The notes beneath the pieces were generated by a model. It had not been told where the DNA came from. It did no database searches and saw nothing but the letters and a program-made list of their open reading frames with translations. DNA of 64,000 nucleotides from Garra rufa (taxonomy: Eukaryota; Chordata; Actinopteri; Cypriniformes; Cyprinidae): the NCBI RefSeq assembly GCF_049309525.1, contig NC_133368.1, positions 21,710,318 to 21,774,317 on the forward strand. The letters run 5' to 3'. A program made the translations under genes and the position numbers. Positions 20,526-32,597 of this stretch are shown here, one piece after another. How positions within the stretch are numbered: the first letter of the stretch is position 1; each line of letters begins with the position of its first letter.

Positions 20526-23500
20526 TTACTTCAAATATTCCCTTTCAGTCCCATAGTCCATTAAAGAGCCTGTCATATCAGCAAAGTCCTCCAGAACCAA
20601 GCTGGTTGAATCCTCACCAGAGGGCATCTCTGTATCTGAGGGCCAGTGCTGGTGTGGAGGTTTGGGCACAGGGGTCTTTCCCTGGTCAGAATTGACGTTT
20701 CTTTCATCTGAGCCCTGGTTGGATGGTGCTGGATCGACCGTTACGACTGTAGCATCTCCTTGGCTTCCCCTGGGCGGTGAACTAGCACTGCCACCCTCAC
20801 TGCCTGGTGGCGAGGGGGCGAGGACATGGTAGAGACTGGGCAGACGGATATCAAGACGCACACCGCTCTTGGCAAACAGCTTGTCATTGAGCGAATACAG
20901 TTTGTCAGCAATGTCACTTCCGAGCATGACTGAGAAAAGTCGGGCAATGTAACGATCCTTAGACAGCAGAAGGTAAAGCCGACGTCTGCGCCAAGAGATG
21001 TAACGGCAGTCCGTCTCTGCAGTCAGTGTCACCTGAGGTCAAGAGGGTCATAGGAAGTTTAAAGAGATAGTTCACACAGAAATGAAAATTCTGTCATTAA
21101 AGAAGTTCACTTCCAGAACAAAAATTTACTCACATACCCCTGTCATCCAAGATGTTCACGTCTTTCTTTTTTTCTTCAGTCGTAAAGATAGTATGTTTCT
21201 TGAGGAAAACATTTCAGGATTTCTCTCCATATAGTGGACTTCTATGGTGCCCACAAGTTTGAACTTCCAAAATGCAGTTTAAATGCAGCTTCAAAGGGCT
21301 CTGATTAATCCCAGCTGAGGAAGAAGGGTCTTATCTAGCGAATCAATTAGTTATTTTCTAAAAAGAAAAAATTACAATTTCTATACTTTTTAACCTTAAA
21401 TGCTCATCTTGTCTAGCTCTGCGTGAACTCTGTGAATTCCAGTTCAAGACAGTTAGGGTATGTTAAAAAACTCCCATATCTTGGATGATTTTGAAGTTGG
21501 TGGAGAAAATGAGATGGGAGTTTTTTGACATACCCTAACTGTCTTGAACCAGAATACACAGAGTTCACGCAGAGCTAGACAAGATGAGCATTTGAGGTTA
21601 AAAAGTATAGAAATTGACAATTGTTTTAAAAAATAACCAACTGTTTTGCTAGATAAGACCCTTCTTTCTCAGTTTGGATCGTTTAGAGCTTTGAAGCTGC
21701 ATTTAAACTGCATTTTGGAAGTTCAATCTCACAGGCACCAGAGAAAGTCCACTATATGGAGAGAAATTCTCAAATGTTTGCCTTAAAAAAACAAACAAAA
21801 TTCTTTACGACTGAAGAAATAAAAACATGAACATCTTGGATGACAAGGGAGTGAGTGAATTATCTGTGAATTTTTGTTCTGAAAGTGAACATCTCCTTTA
21901 ATACTCATCCTCTTGTCGTTCCAAACCAATAAGACCTTCGTTCATTTTCAATTTTCATTTTTGGATGAACTATCCCTTTAAGAGCATGTAATATTTTATG
22001 GTTGTGTGTGCATTGAAGAATTTTGCTCAATGGCACGGGCCAAAAGATTTTGCTGTTCACATTGGTACCAATTAAAAAAAACTGTATGTTATCATACCTG
22101 GAAGTTGCCTTCCTCTGTTGGTCTTAGAGACTCCCATTCTGGAGAATCAAGAAACTGGTGAGGGAAGATATAATGGAGAAACTGACCTTCTAAGGACACT
22201 CTAATCCTGTAAAAGAAAAAGATCTGGTTTGAAACACAATTCTAAGTAGAAATGTACGTTTTGTTTTCATGTTCGTTTCAAATGGATTTGAAAAACTTTT
22301 GTATTATTTTCAAGTAGCATAAAATGAAAATTCACTTTAAATGCCTGTTTTTAAATGTTAAAATGTAGTACACTCAGACATCCATTACAATACACAAAAA
22401 AGCTTTGAATTTAATGACTAAAATGTAATGTGGCATAACTATCAAGTAAAAAATATTTTAACCTTAAATGCATATTAGTGTACACTATAGGGCTGTCACA
22501 ATTCCTCAGTTAAATAAAAATTTTTTTAAATCCTCGGCTGCAATTTGCCCATGTGGAGTAACCGTCAAAACCCGAAAGCGGCGCAGTTGACTGACAAGAA
22601 TCCATGAAACGCATTAATAGACCGCTTTCGAAGGCTGCACAAAATATTAAAAACATTTAAAAATTGTAAGTCATCTTTCTCGATAAGCTAGCTGTTCATC
22701 GCAATTTCAAAATAAAAGCTCAAACACTCACTCTAAGTTTAATGTCCGCATATTCAAGGAATTACAGAATCTGTAGCATTTCTTTCGTTAAAAAAGTGGC
22801 CAAATATTAAAGATTAAGTGGACATTTGAATTGAATGTTGTTTGGTTAACATTAAACAAGGATTTGATCACGCAGTAAAGTCTAAAAAATATTGTCAGGC
22901 CGTTGACGCCCTCTGCAAGCATTTGTTGTAATCCTAATGTACATTAGCTCTATTGTTTATAATACATTATGTATTTCCACAGTTTTGTTCAATCAAACCA
23001 TATGATTACTTGCGTTTGATACTATATATTTAAACCAACTATTATTGCCTTGTTGCTATATTATATGTATTTCAAGTCATTTTAAAGGCTATTGTTAGTT
23101 TAGGTCTATTTTTATTACATCCCTGCTGAAAAAAAAAACTGCTAAAACTTGTGTAAGCTGGTCTTAGCTGGTCATAGCTGATCAGCAGGCTGGTTTTAGA
23201 GGGGTTTTGGCCACTTTCCTAGCTGGTGTTAAACCAGGCTGGTTAAGGTGGGAGACAAGCTGGAACAACCAGCTAAAACCAGCTTGACCTGCCTAGCCAG
23301 GCTGGGAGACCAGCTAAAACCAGCTACTTCCAGCTTAAACCAGCTAAGACCAGGCACCCAGTTTAGGCTGGTTTTAGCTGTTTGTGGGATAAGTATCTGA
23401 ATTATAAATATCAGTTTACACGATTAATCATCAGAATAATCGAGTGATTACTCGATTACCAAAACAATTATTAGTGACAGCCCTAGTGTACAAATTTGAA

Positions 23501-24600
23501 TAATTATTAAAAAAATAAATACAAAAGTAAATATCATAAATTATTTTTAGTAGTTTTTGGGAAGTTTTACCGCATGACATTTCACAACCTGACCTATTCA
23601 TAGAAAGGTCAAGTAATCTTATATTTTAAGAGACTTATTGACCTTGACACAGTCATGAGGTCTGCAGGGGTCCTCTCTATTACATAATTTTCATGTGTAA
23701 TATTTTTTTCTTCACCACATGATTTTGCACACAAAAGTGTTTGTATTTGATGTAATAATAAAATGTCTTATTATGCCTTACTATTAGTACTACTATCATT
23801 TTAATTTTAATGGACTTTATGTATTATGTAATTAAATTTATGTTTTTTGTTTTTTTTTAATTAATCAATAAATTGGACAAACAAACACACAGTATTGACC
23901 CAAAAATATATTTCATGTTAATTATTACACAATATGACTGAGAATGCAGCCTTGGTATTGTAAGATACTGCAAACATTGAGAATAGTGCACCATCAGGAT
24001 AATAAGCAGATATTTAGTGTGTTTACAGTAATGATGTGTTAAGAGTACCAATCTAGAGAACCGTATGAGAGTCTCCAACTCTGCCAAACATCCTGTTTCT
24101 TACCTGCCAGAAAGAAGGAAAGACAACTGATCAATCGGCGTCTTCCCCTCGACAGCATATGTCTCCTCGGCCGCTAGAGAGTGCACTTTGTTCTCGCTGC
24201 CCGCCGTGATCTCTTTAAACACCTGCACAGGTACATCCAGAGGCAGATAGACCGCTGTGTAAAGCGCAGAAAGCTCCTCGTTAGCTAAACCGTCCTGCAT
24301 CAGCCGAAAAATCAGATGACACACCTGGGCCAAACACTGCAGCATCAGCAGCAAGTTCCAGAGGAAGACATCAAGGCCGCACACCGTGAACCAGCCCCAC
24401 ATAGCCAGACAGAGGAAAGCGGGAGCCAAAAAGCTGAAGATGTACAGAGCCCCGTACGCTCCGCTACCACCCATATAGCCCAAAAACAGAACGGTGTTAC
24501 CCAGATGGTAGATGGCACCTTCAGTGCTGTTGGTCCATCCATCGCAGAGTGTGTGATTGAAAATTAAAGAGTCAATCAAGGTAGAGTCGCCACTATTCAT
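20526..24600 (-). CDS. popdc2: Popeye domain-containing protein 2
   Basis: Exons on the minus strand: 24600-24104, 22206-22098, 21032-20526; 370 aa. Popeye proteins are cAMP-binding membrane proteins of heart and skeletal muscle that modulate pacemaking and the TREK-1 channel. Two N-glycosylation sites (Asn15, Asn24) precede three membrane spans at about 29-95 (YMGGSGAYG, WGWFTVCGLDVFLW). The Popeye domain has the cAMP-pocket motifs DSPEW at 186-190 and FQVT at 201-204, the latter split by the exon 2-3 junction, then TLTAETDCRYISWRRR. SDIADKLYSLNDKLFAKSG and RLPSLYHVLAP identify POPDC2 rather than POPDC3. The tail is Pro/Ser rich. Phases and GT-AG sites are consistent. 20141-20525 is the likely 3'UTR. 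Intron 2 carries a large hairpin element. Confidence 0.97.
21059..21981. mobile_element. Family E giant hairpin in popdc2 intron 2
   Basis: TTAA occurs at both borders (21059-21062, 21978-21981), with ends TTAAAGAGATAGTTCAC and GAACTATCCCTTTAA. Inside, two arms of about 370-390 bp are near-exact complements, for example CTCCATATAGTGGACTT on both strands and CTTGTCTAGCTCTGCGTGAA with its complement; the turn is near 21490. It is non-coding. TTAA borders suggest a TTAA-targeting transposon class. Confidence 0.9.
22491..23485. mobile_element. hAT-type element in popdc2 intron 1 with a nested repeat
   Basis: TAGGGCTGTCAC at 22491 and its complement GTGACAGCCCTA ending at about 23485 form the ends, and GTGTACA flanks both sides, as expected for a hAT target duplication. 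The interior holds CGATTAATCATC-type words typical of such fish elements and the GCTGGTTTTAGCTGG element at 23131-23390. Confidence 0.7.
23131..23390. repeat. GCTGGTTTTAGCTGG element
   Basis: A 260-bp block is composed of repeated AGCTGGT, CCAGCTAAAACCAGC and CCAGCTTAAACCAGC words in both orientations, giving foldback potential. It is inserted within the hAT-type element at 22491-23485. Confidence 0.8.
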
Positions 24601-25860
24601 GTTTTCAATTCAGTGGAAACTGAGTTATCATCAAATACCTTGTTGGAAAAAGTAGTGTTTCATAAGCCCAAGGTGTTAAAATCTAATGTCAGATATATAT
24701 ATATATAAAAAAAAGATTGTTCCCTCAGCCTCTAACAGTCAATACACCTCTTACTGCCAAAAATAGTTGGAATTAAAGAAGCTTCATAATTCCGTTCCAT
24801 TCAGTTCCGTTGACACCCACTTTTCCTTTTGAATTTGACAATATCAGCCCTATAGTGTCCCTGCTTCTGTTCCCTGTCCTACGCTGGACTGTTGGAAACA
24901 TGGAGCGGGGGAGGCGGGGGTAGAGACCCTGAGAAGGATAACCATGTTTGGAATTGAAACCCAAGGAGGAAAGAGCCACAGACAGAAAGCAGACCCGCTA
25001 CTTAACATAACACAATGATGGCCGGGCAGAGCGATTGCGATAACAAGTGACATGGAGAGAAGCTTTCACTGACGTCTGTGAAGACCTCCGAAAGCTCTGC
25101 CAGATGTCACCGACACTCGTTTTCTCGCAATCAAACAGACAATTCTGTACTCCAGCTCTTCTAATGGTGTTCGAGGGGAGGAGGATCCGAGGCTTCGGGG
25201 GGCATATTTAGAGAATCTGAGACAGATAAAATAACAGGGGAGGTCATGTAACAGTGTTTACCTCCCCTCCCTGGCCATTCCTTTTTGTAGTTTCACATAA
25301 CTTGGCCCAGCAGTTGTTGGTAGTTAATATACTGCTGCTTAGAAGTGGAGTGCAGGAGTGAGTGGATTCTGTTTTATTTATTATTTAAGCATGAGTTAAG
25401 AGAGGCATGACAGCATATTCACAATACAGTATGCTCTTGGGTGGCCATTGCTTTTATCCACCTAATTTTTGCCATAAGAGTGGGTCCGGCCATTTGTAAA
25501 TTTTATGGGTTTGGCTCCCACATCCAGCTATTTGTTGTTCTTCTCGTTATTTCCAGATTGCAGCTAATGAACCAGAAATGTTGTTTATTTCCAACGTTGA
25601 AGAATAAGGTGGTACTTACGACTCCCCGCTCTGCACATTTTGCACGTATCTCTTATCACTTCAGACGGTTTTGTTCTATTCGAACGTATAGTGACCATAT
25701 AGGACATTCCACAATGATTCCAGTTCGAAGGGAGCGTATATGATCCATTCATTAAAGTGTGCGAGTTATGTCATTCTTCACACTTCTTAAGCAAGTTTCG
25801 TCAGTGTGTGAAGAAGCTGCAGGCTGTGGCGTAGCGCAAATCCATGAACAAATGTTTTGA
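24601..25860. other. popdc2 upstream region
   Basis: This is the likely 5'UTR and promoter side of popdc2 (minus strand). It contains a short (TA)n at about 24689-24705, a CCAAAAATAG word at about 24757 that is one base off an SRF or MEF2 site, and a G-rich block at about 24900-24925. No gene is seen on either strand. Confidence 0.35.
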
Positions 25861-25875
25861 AGTGAAGTAAACTTG

Positions 25876-27018
25876 TTGCCCTGTTTACACCAGTGTGCGT
25901 TTTCGTTTCAAAACAGCGTTTCGTCTACAATGGTATTTTCACTTGATCTCTGTTTACACAACACAACCAAAAACGTCACGTCAAATGTCACGTGACCATT
26001 CATAATGCGCATGATGTTATTGTTTACGTGGTCTTCAAGAATGTGGCCAGCTATATCGTTTTCAAAAGTCTCCTTTTTGGTCCGTTTACACTGAGGCTAT
26101 GTTTCAATTGTGCATTTTCGTTTTAAAACACATAACCTTTGCTACGGTTACCTGTCGTTTACACTACTCTGGCGTTTTCAACCCTTGAAAACAGAGACTT
26201 TCGAAGTGTAAATGGACCAAAACGGAGACTTTTGAAAATGAACTTTTGAACGTGGCTGCTCACATTCGCTCTGCGTATCCTTGAAGACCGTATAAACATT
26301 GTGCTCATTATGAATGGTCATGTGACATGCGTTTTCGGTTGTGAAGTGTGGACGAAGATAATTTCTGAATCACAGTGAGAACGCCAGTGTAGACGAGGAA
26401 AAATATTTTTAAAAAATGAAAACGCACTAGTGTAAACAAGGCATTAAAACTAAACCATGGAGTTTTCATATTAAGACTACGTTTACATGACAACGATGCA
26501 GTCAAAAACTGAAGTTTTTCCATTGCATTTTTAAAAGAAGTTTCACGTATACCCAACAATGTTTCAAAATGATTCGCTTTTCCACATTTTTGCGAAAACT
26601 GCCAAAAGCGCTGTACTATGTATGCCAGGCCAGTAGTTGGTGCACTGTTTTTTCGAGCTTGCCTTTAAAATTGACACATACTGCGCATATCTACATACCT
26701 AACACGTACTATGCACATGCATGACATCACCATTTTTAAAGATTTCCGTATTGGGTGTTTACACAGAAACGATAACGGTGGTGTTGTCAAAAACTTTCAC
26801 TTTAAACCCCGTTTTTAAAATTATGCGTTTTCAGTCCCCAAAATGCTGTTGTCCTGTAAACGAACAGGCAAAACACATAAAAAGTTTTCCGTTTTTGCCT
26901 GAAAACGTTGTGTAAATGGCCCCTAAAACTGGATCAGCAGTGTTTTTGAGGGTTCATTGAAAATGCCTGAGTAAACGTAGCAAACATGCGTTTTAAAAGG
27001 AAAACGCACTAGTGTAAT
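25876..27018. repeat. Cluster of foldback elements rich in GTTTTC/GAAAAC
   Basis: The segment 25876-26447 starts CCTGTTTACACCAGTG-like and ends with the complement GCACTAGTGTAAACAAGG, with arms matching through GGTCTTCAAG, CATTCATAATG and TCACGTGAC-type words. A second, related element with ends CTACGTTTACATGA and AGTAAACGTAG occupies about 26476-26982, followed by a short third piece. All are non-coding. Confidence 0.75.
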
Positions 27019-29115
27019 CGTTTAATTTGGTTATTTATCTATTATGTAAAAATACATTTTAAAGAATAATAATTATAGTAATTACTCAGTTACATGTTCC
27101 ATATTTTAGAAATACACAAGAGTTCACATATTATTTTATTAATTCAGAGAAACCATCAAATTTAAAAATAATAATAATGCAATAATGCAGTAATGCAAAT
27201 CTTTCCCAAATGTACCAGCAAATGTATATTTGTTTAAATAAATAAATACATTCATACATAAATGCTTTTGGTTCTCAATCCTTTCATCACAAAATTGTTA
27301 TGACTGAAACCAACCAGAAGGTTGTATACTCATAAGAATTTGAAAATGTACTTCCTTTGCTTTTGGTGCAGCTGGAAATGTTTGGTTTCTTAAATTTTTT
27401 TTGGTTTCTTAATTTCTTAGCTTCATCACTGGAAAAAAAAAATATAGGGAAAACTGAGTTTTTGTTTAAGGAAAATGGATGTTATTTAAGGACAAATGCT
27501 TTCTATATTGTGCCAGTTTTAGGTTAGCGAGGCAATATTCACCAAAAGCGTGGGTATGAGAAACTGCATTGATTTAATATATAACATCTGAAATACAGAT
27601 TGTGGGAACTATGCAACAAAAATAATCCACTGTGGGAGCTGCGCAGTGATATGTGGTGTTTTAGCACAAATGGAATGCTCTATGGAACTGCGTTGGAATG
27701 ACAAATGGTTTTGTGGTGTGATTAATAAATCCATTTGCTTTACCTCTTGATTATGACATTTTATAAATGGAAACATAAATACACAATGAAAGTCAGTATA
27801 CATTGGATATCTTGTGCAGTTTAACTAGCTGTTATAGATAAGAGAGTGTTAAAGTTACTATTCAGAGTTGTCAATCTGACATGTACCCTGCAAGAGAGGC
27901 ATGCCGAGAGAAGTGTTCCCACTCATATACTGTGTGCACGTTCTCATTGTAATCAAGCAGCATGAAAGCAGACAGAAATAACACAGAAAAACACATTTAA
28001 CATACGAAAGATAGCATTTATGCATTTGCATTTGGTGTGCATGTGCTGGGATTTATTGAATTGAACATCAAAATGTCCATATTTATATGATAATTATAAT
28101 CAGGAATAGCACCAAATAACAATCTGTTCTTATGTTTATGTCAGCAACAAACTACACTTGTGAACTTTGTAGAAATCTTTAGGAGAAAATGCCAATTATG
28201 AATTGCATTTGCTGGGTTCTCACCAGGTGTAGCTACAGAATAAACGCACTTCTGCGGGTAGACCTCAGATTAGAGTGTGCTGGGAGCAGCAGCTCTATTT
28301 TAGGCCTGCGTGCATAGTTAAGTGCAGCTGTCACCAGCCGAACGCTGGTACAGTGAACTCGAAAGCCAACCGAGTAGGAAGCTTGAAGGAATAATCTCTT
28401 TGTGTAAAACTGCTTTCCCTGCATGCTGTCAAGCACCACTTCATCAATAATTTAATATGTAGTACAATAAGTAAATCAAGCATAGGATACAAATTAAACT
28501 GAATAATTTAAAAGAGGCAGTAAAAAGAAAAAGCCAGCCTTGTTATCTAGCTTATTTGTTCATTTCATAGGCCTGGCTTCCGGTCTCATCTGCATCCAGC
28601 TGTTTTTAGCTGTACAAAACAGCTTGTTTTGCTGCTTGATATTGCAAATTGGTGTGTCTTACCATTTTATTATAATATGTTATCTTAATTATAAACACAC
28701 CGGTTTGTAGCACAAAACAGTTGTACAGTTTACTGCACGTTGTTATTGTTCTTGTCATTTCCCTACAGTGGCTAATAAACTGGAAGTCTCGCCCAAAGGC
28801 TTACTTCCACACTGAAGAAAAGGTGGACAAGAATCTCTACTTATTGCATAAAAATAAGATTATATTATATAATACAAGAAAAGAGAATCACTTAACATCT
28901 TGCATAGGATCTTTATTTACCATAATTGTAAGCAAATCACATATGAAAGAAAAAAGAAAAGACAGACAACGTTCCCCTCAGAGGAATAAATTCAGCCCCA
29001 TATAATCTTCCCTGCAGTGTAAAAGTATAAATAAAGGAGCACACTGGGTCCCATTTCACACAGGTTGTCACACACTGCCAAAAAGAAAGAAAAGACAGTT
29101 AGAAAACAACATAAC
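27019..29115. other. Spacer between popdc2 and cox17
   Basis: No gene, known repeat or long open frame is supported here. A mildly GC-richer patch at 28200-28440 has a 68-codon frame on the minus strand without recognisable features. Confidence 0.4.
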
Positions 29116-31077
29116 CAGGGCCTGAAATTAACACTAGGCAATCTGCTTTGGCAAGTTTGTGTGACAGTCCTGAAATATAACAATGCAATGTAGTGAGCAC
29201 AACAACCAATTTTTAAAGAGATATGCCGTTTATGACATATACTAATAAAATAATCTTTTCTAAAGACAAGATTATCACCATTAGCTGTTCTGTCATAAGC
29301 GACAAGAACGAATCAAATAATAGGATACAAACGGCAAGTTACCTCGTAAACGTAGACTTAAATGAGTTATAAAGTCTTACGCCGGTTTCACACTGCACGC
29401 GTGAGCAGGACGTAAGCAGAGCAGAAGCAGCGCGCATCCATTGGGCTTTCACACTGGCAGCGTTTGTCGCGCGCAGCTGAACCGCAGCTTGTGTACTGCA
29501 AATATAGACAAGTATCGTTCATTCGGTCCCACATTTCAGGTGTTCTCCGACAACTGTCTGGCATGTGCATTGAATTGTGATATGGTTGTATGTTGTAGAT
29601 TAAGTAGAAAATGAGAAACGCTAAAATATTGAATATATTTTTAGACAAAGATCTTAAAGGTCTTAATGATTACCAGTTTGGTTTAAGATAAGTAAAGGCA
29701 ACAGTTTTTCAATAACGAAAAGAATATGTAAAAGTATGATATTTGGGGTACTAATCGCCCCGGCTGTTGGGCTAAAGGCACAATAATTTACAAGATAAGT
29801 AATAGATGACTGACTTTTACATTTGTTGACTCATATGGTAGGCTATATATCATATTTTTTTATGGTGGTTGTCCAACTTTGAGATAATGAAACCATCATA
29901 TTTAAAAACATAAGACATATCATATAAAAATATAATTTGTTGTTACTACTGTAAATCTATATAAAATTATTATAGGATCTCCTTCAATACTTTCAGAATC
30001 TTCACTTTTAAAAATGATTTTGTTTCTGTATCTTAAAATATGTTTTATATTAACATATTAATGGCAGTAATATAAATTTATTTATTCTTGTATATATCAA
30101 AACAAGCAGAAAATAGTACAAACTTTGCTAAAGTGATTGTTTTGAACAAGTAGGCTAACTAGACATTATTTACAAAAAAAAAAAAAAAACATTATTTTTA
30201 CTGGTGAGCCATTTAAACCGTGATTGTGTTACATGTGATACATGATTTTATGGTGAAATTGTTATTTTTCGTGTTAATCAGGCCAGTTTTAATCAAGATC
30301 GATGCACTGTGGCTTTAACCCAGCGTAAGCGGCGCAGCAAAAATAGACTCGGCGCCAAAACGATCGCAGCACTGACGCTTCTGCTCTGTTCCTGCTACGC
30401 GCTGCCGCGCCGTCCCTGCGTGCAGTGTGAATGCTCTAATCTGTTAACATGGGCGCCGAAAAAACATATGCGCTGCTTACGCGTGCAGTGTGAAACCGGC
30501 GTTAAATGACAGTAAAGAGTTGGGAAAAAAAACATGTGTCAGATCTGCGTCATATGCATCAGATTTTAAAGAGACAGCTTTGATTTTAAAGTGAAACCTG
30601 CTGAAGCCTGTCACTAATGTAAATCCAAGAACAAATCTGTATCGTAATCTGTATAGTGAATATACAATTTATAGTTTATGTGGAGATTGTTTTAAAATCA
30701 CTTAAATTAAAAGTTATATATTGCAGAGCCTATTCAATGTTAAAAAGAATGGCTTTAAAGTATACTGTAATGTTGAATGGCTATAATTAATAGGTAAAAT
30801 TGAGGAAAAATACATTTAATAGAGACACCAGTAGCAGTATTGGTATCATACTATATCATCAATAAAATGATGCCATTAAACACATATTTAAAATATACTA
30901 CCTTTATGTTGTTTCTACATTCATTTGGAGGTTCAATGTGAAATTATGACAATATAAATACGTGATTAATCATGATTAATTTTTCTGAAATTAATCATGT
31001 TTAATCGCGTATTTATATTGCCACGTAAAAAAAATCAGGCAGGTATTTGGCAGGTAAAAAGTTAGTTTTAGGCCCTG
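29116..31077. mobile_element. hAT-type element carrying a nested Harbinger-type element
   Basis: The ends are CAGGGCCTGAAATTAAC at 29116 and, on the other strand, CAGGGCCTAAAACTAAC ending at 31077. The flanks AACATAAC (29108-29115) and AATATAAC (31078-31085) are an 8-bp target duplication with one mismatch. No transposase frame remains. A complete second element interrupts it at 29380-30501. Confidence 0.8.
29380..30501. mobile_element. Harbinger-type non-autonomous element
   Basis: The terminal inverted repeats CGCCGGTTTCACACTGCACG match at 28 of 29 positions and are flanked by TTA on both sides (29377-29379, 30502-30504), the 3-bp duplication typical of PIF/Harbinger elements. It is 1122 bp long. 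Its interior (about 29590-30180) is also found at about 40395-40960 without these ends. Confidence 0.85.
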
Positions 31078-31142
31078 AATATAACTGATTCTTTAAATAA
31101 ACGGAAAACACAAGACACAGACGATTTTTATTTTTATTTAAG

Positions 31143-31143
<1 letters not shown>

Positions 31144-31180
<37 letters not shown>
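31144..31180. repeat. (TA)n microsatellite
   Basis: About 18 TA units lie between the hAT-type element and cox17. The rest of 31078-31630 is the cox17 3' flank without other features. Confidence 0.9.
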
Positions 31181-31182
<2 letters not shown>

Positions 31183-31630
31183 GGAGTTAAAATATGGAAG
31201 TTCTGCCATTATTAATTAATGGAGAATTTTTGCTGTATATCTGAGCTGCTCTGTTTCATACAACAACATGAGCACCAGGGGCTGTCAGGCTCCAAAAATC
31301 ATAATAAGGGCACCAAAAAGTAGTTCTTATGATTTATGCATTATATTCAGAGTGTGAGGAACAACTTTAAATGACACCTGTGGTCACCATTCACTTATAT
31401 TGTATGGAAGAGAACAGCTTGGCTATATGCTATAAAAAACTCCAAGTCAGTCATGTAAAAGACATGGGAATGACAATTTTGAAGTGAACTATTCCTTTGA
31501 ATTAAATCTGTAGTGCACAGAGACAAAATTCAAAGGTTGGTTGTGGTGGCCAAGATGTGGAAAAATGAATGTGAGAAAAATCACTAAGGATACCACTTAC
31601 CATTCACTCAGTCTGATGATGACAGTGGTA

Positions 31631-32182
31631 TTATATCTTAAAACCAAGCGCCCTCATGCACTCCTTGTGTGCTTCGATGAGATGTGTGCAGCTTTCTTCT
31701 CCCTTTTCGATTATGCTGCAATGAAGACAACATTGTGTCATGGCATCTTGCTGAAATGTATATGAGCTTACCCAAAAATAAAAACTCACCCTCATGTTGC
31801 TCCAAACCGTTTTGAATGAACACACAAGGAGAAGTTTTAACTCTAGTAATCAGAGTAGTTTTACAAGTCATACAGACTACTTTCATGGGGATTTGCATTA
31901 TGTTGTAAATTCGAAAACCTCACTTCCTTTTTATGTCATGTAAAATACTGAGCAGTGCAGTCCTTCTGTGCTTCACAGAAGAAAGTACTTCATGCAGGTT
32001 TGGGACAACATGAGAAATAATTATGTAAATAATTACATTTTTAAAGCAGAAGTCTCTCCTCACCATGCATCTCTTGCTTTTTTGGTCTCAGGACACGCAC
32101 AGCATGGTTTGAGTGGTTTCTTCTGCTCTGCCCCCTCTATTGCTGGTGAAGCCTCCACACTGGCTGCTGACAGGCTCGACAT
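31631..32182 (-). CDS. cox17: Cytochrome c oxidase copper chaperone
   Basis: Two exons on the minus strand: 32182-32064 and 31715-31631; 67 aa (human 63). COX17 carries copper in the mitochondrial intermembrane space to SCO1 and COX11 for assembly of cytochrome c oxidase. The copper site KPCCAC and the twin CX9C helices (C-PETKKARDA-C, split by the intron within the second Cys codon, and C-THLIEAHKE-C) are all present, ending CMRALGFKI as in human. The start ATG gives MSSLSAASVEASPA before the conserved core. No signal peptide is expected, as import uses the MIA40 disulfide relay. The intron is 348 bases. It follows popdc2 on the same strand, the order also found in human. Confidence 0.97.
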
Positions 32183-32572
32183 TTCCCTTTTTAAACGCTG
32201 TCTGAGAAAAACAAATGAGCGGGGGATACATGATTTATAAGCTCCAAACTTCCGTTTTAACATTATATATTTTGAACAGTCAGCAGAGTACAGCAAACTA
32301 GCCACCATATATTACTAGGTACATCATGTCCTCTGCTGTTCAACGTTTCGATATAATACTGAAATCCAGCTGTTAAAGATGTTATCTTATCGGGTGTGTA
32401 TTAAATACACCCGTGTGTATCAAATCGTGCTGTCAAGGTAATATCAAATAAAAAATCCTGTCCGACAAACTTTTACTCACTCTGTATGATGAAGAAACTG
32501 ATGTAACGTTACTCACGTGCGTCCTTCCTTACACAACCTGCTGCTGTCAAATGACAGCACAACCCCGTGAAT

Positions 32573-32597
32573 GCGGAAGTGTGGCGTAGCTTCCGGG
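32573..32597 (-). promoter_or_regulatory. cox17: Paired ETS/NRF-2 type sites upstream of cox17
   Basis: GCGGAAGTG and CTTCCGGG lie 11 bases apart in opposite orientation, about 390-415 bases before the cox17 start codon, in a locally GC-rich patch. Nuclear genes for cytochrome oxidase are often controlled by NRF-2 (GABP), which binds tandem or inverted GGAA sites. The distance suggests a 5'UTR or intron before the ATG. Confidence 0.45.

Noticed and set aside
24316..24567. Plus-strand frame of 83 codons
   Set aside because: Shadow of popdc2 exon 1 on the opposite strand.
28233..28439. 68-codon minus-strand frame between popdc2 and cox17
   Set aside because: No recognisable features, no partner exons, and no nearby promoter or poly(A) signals.
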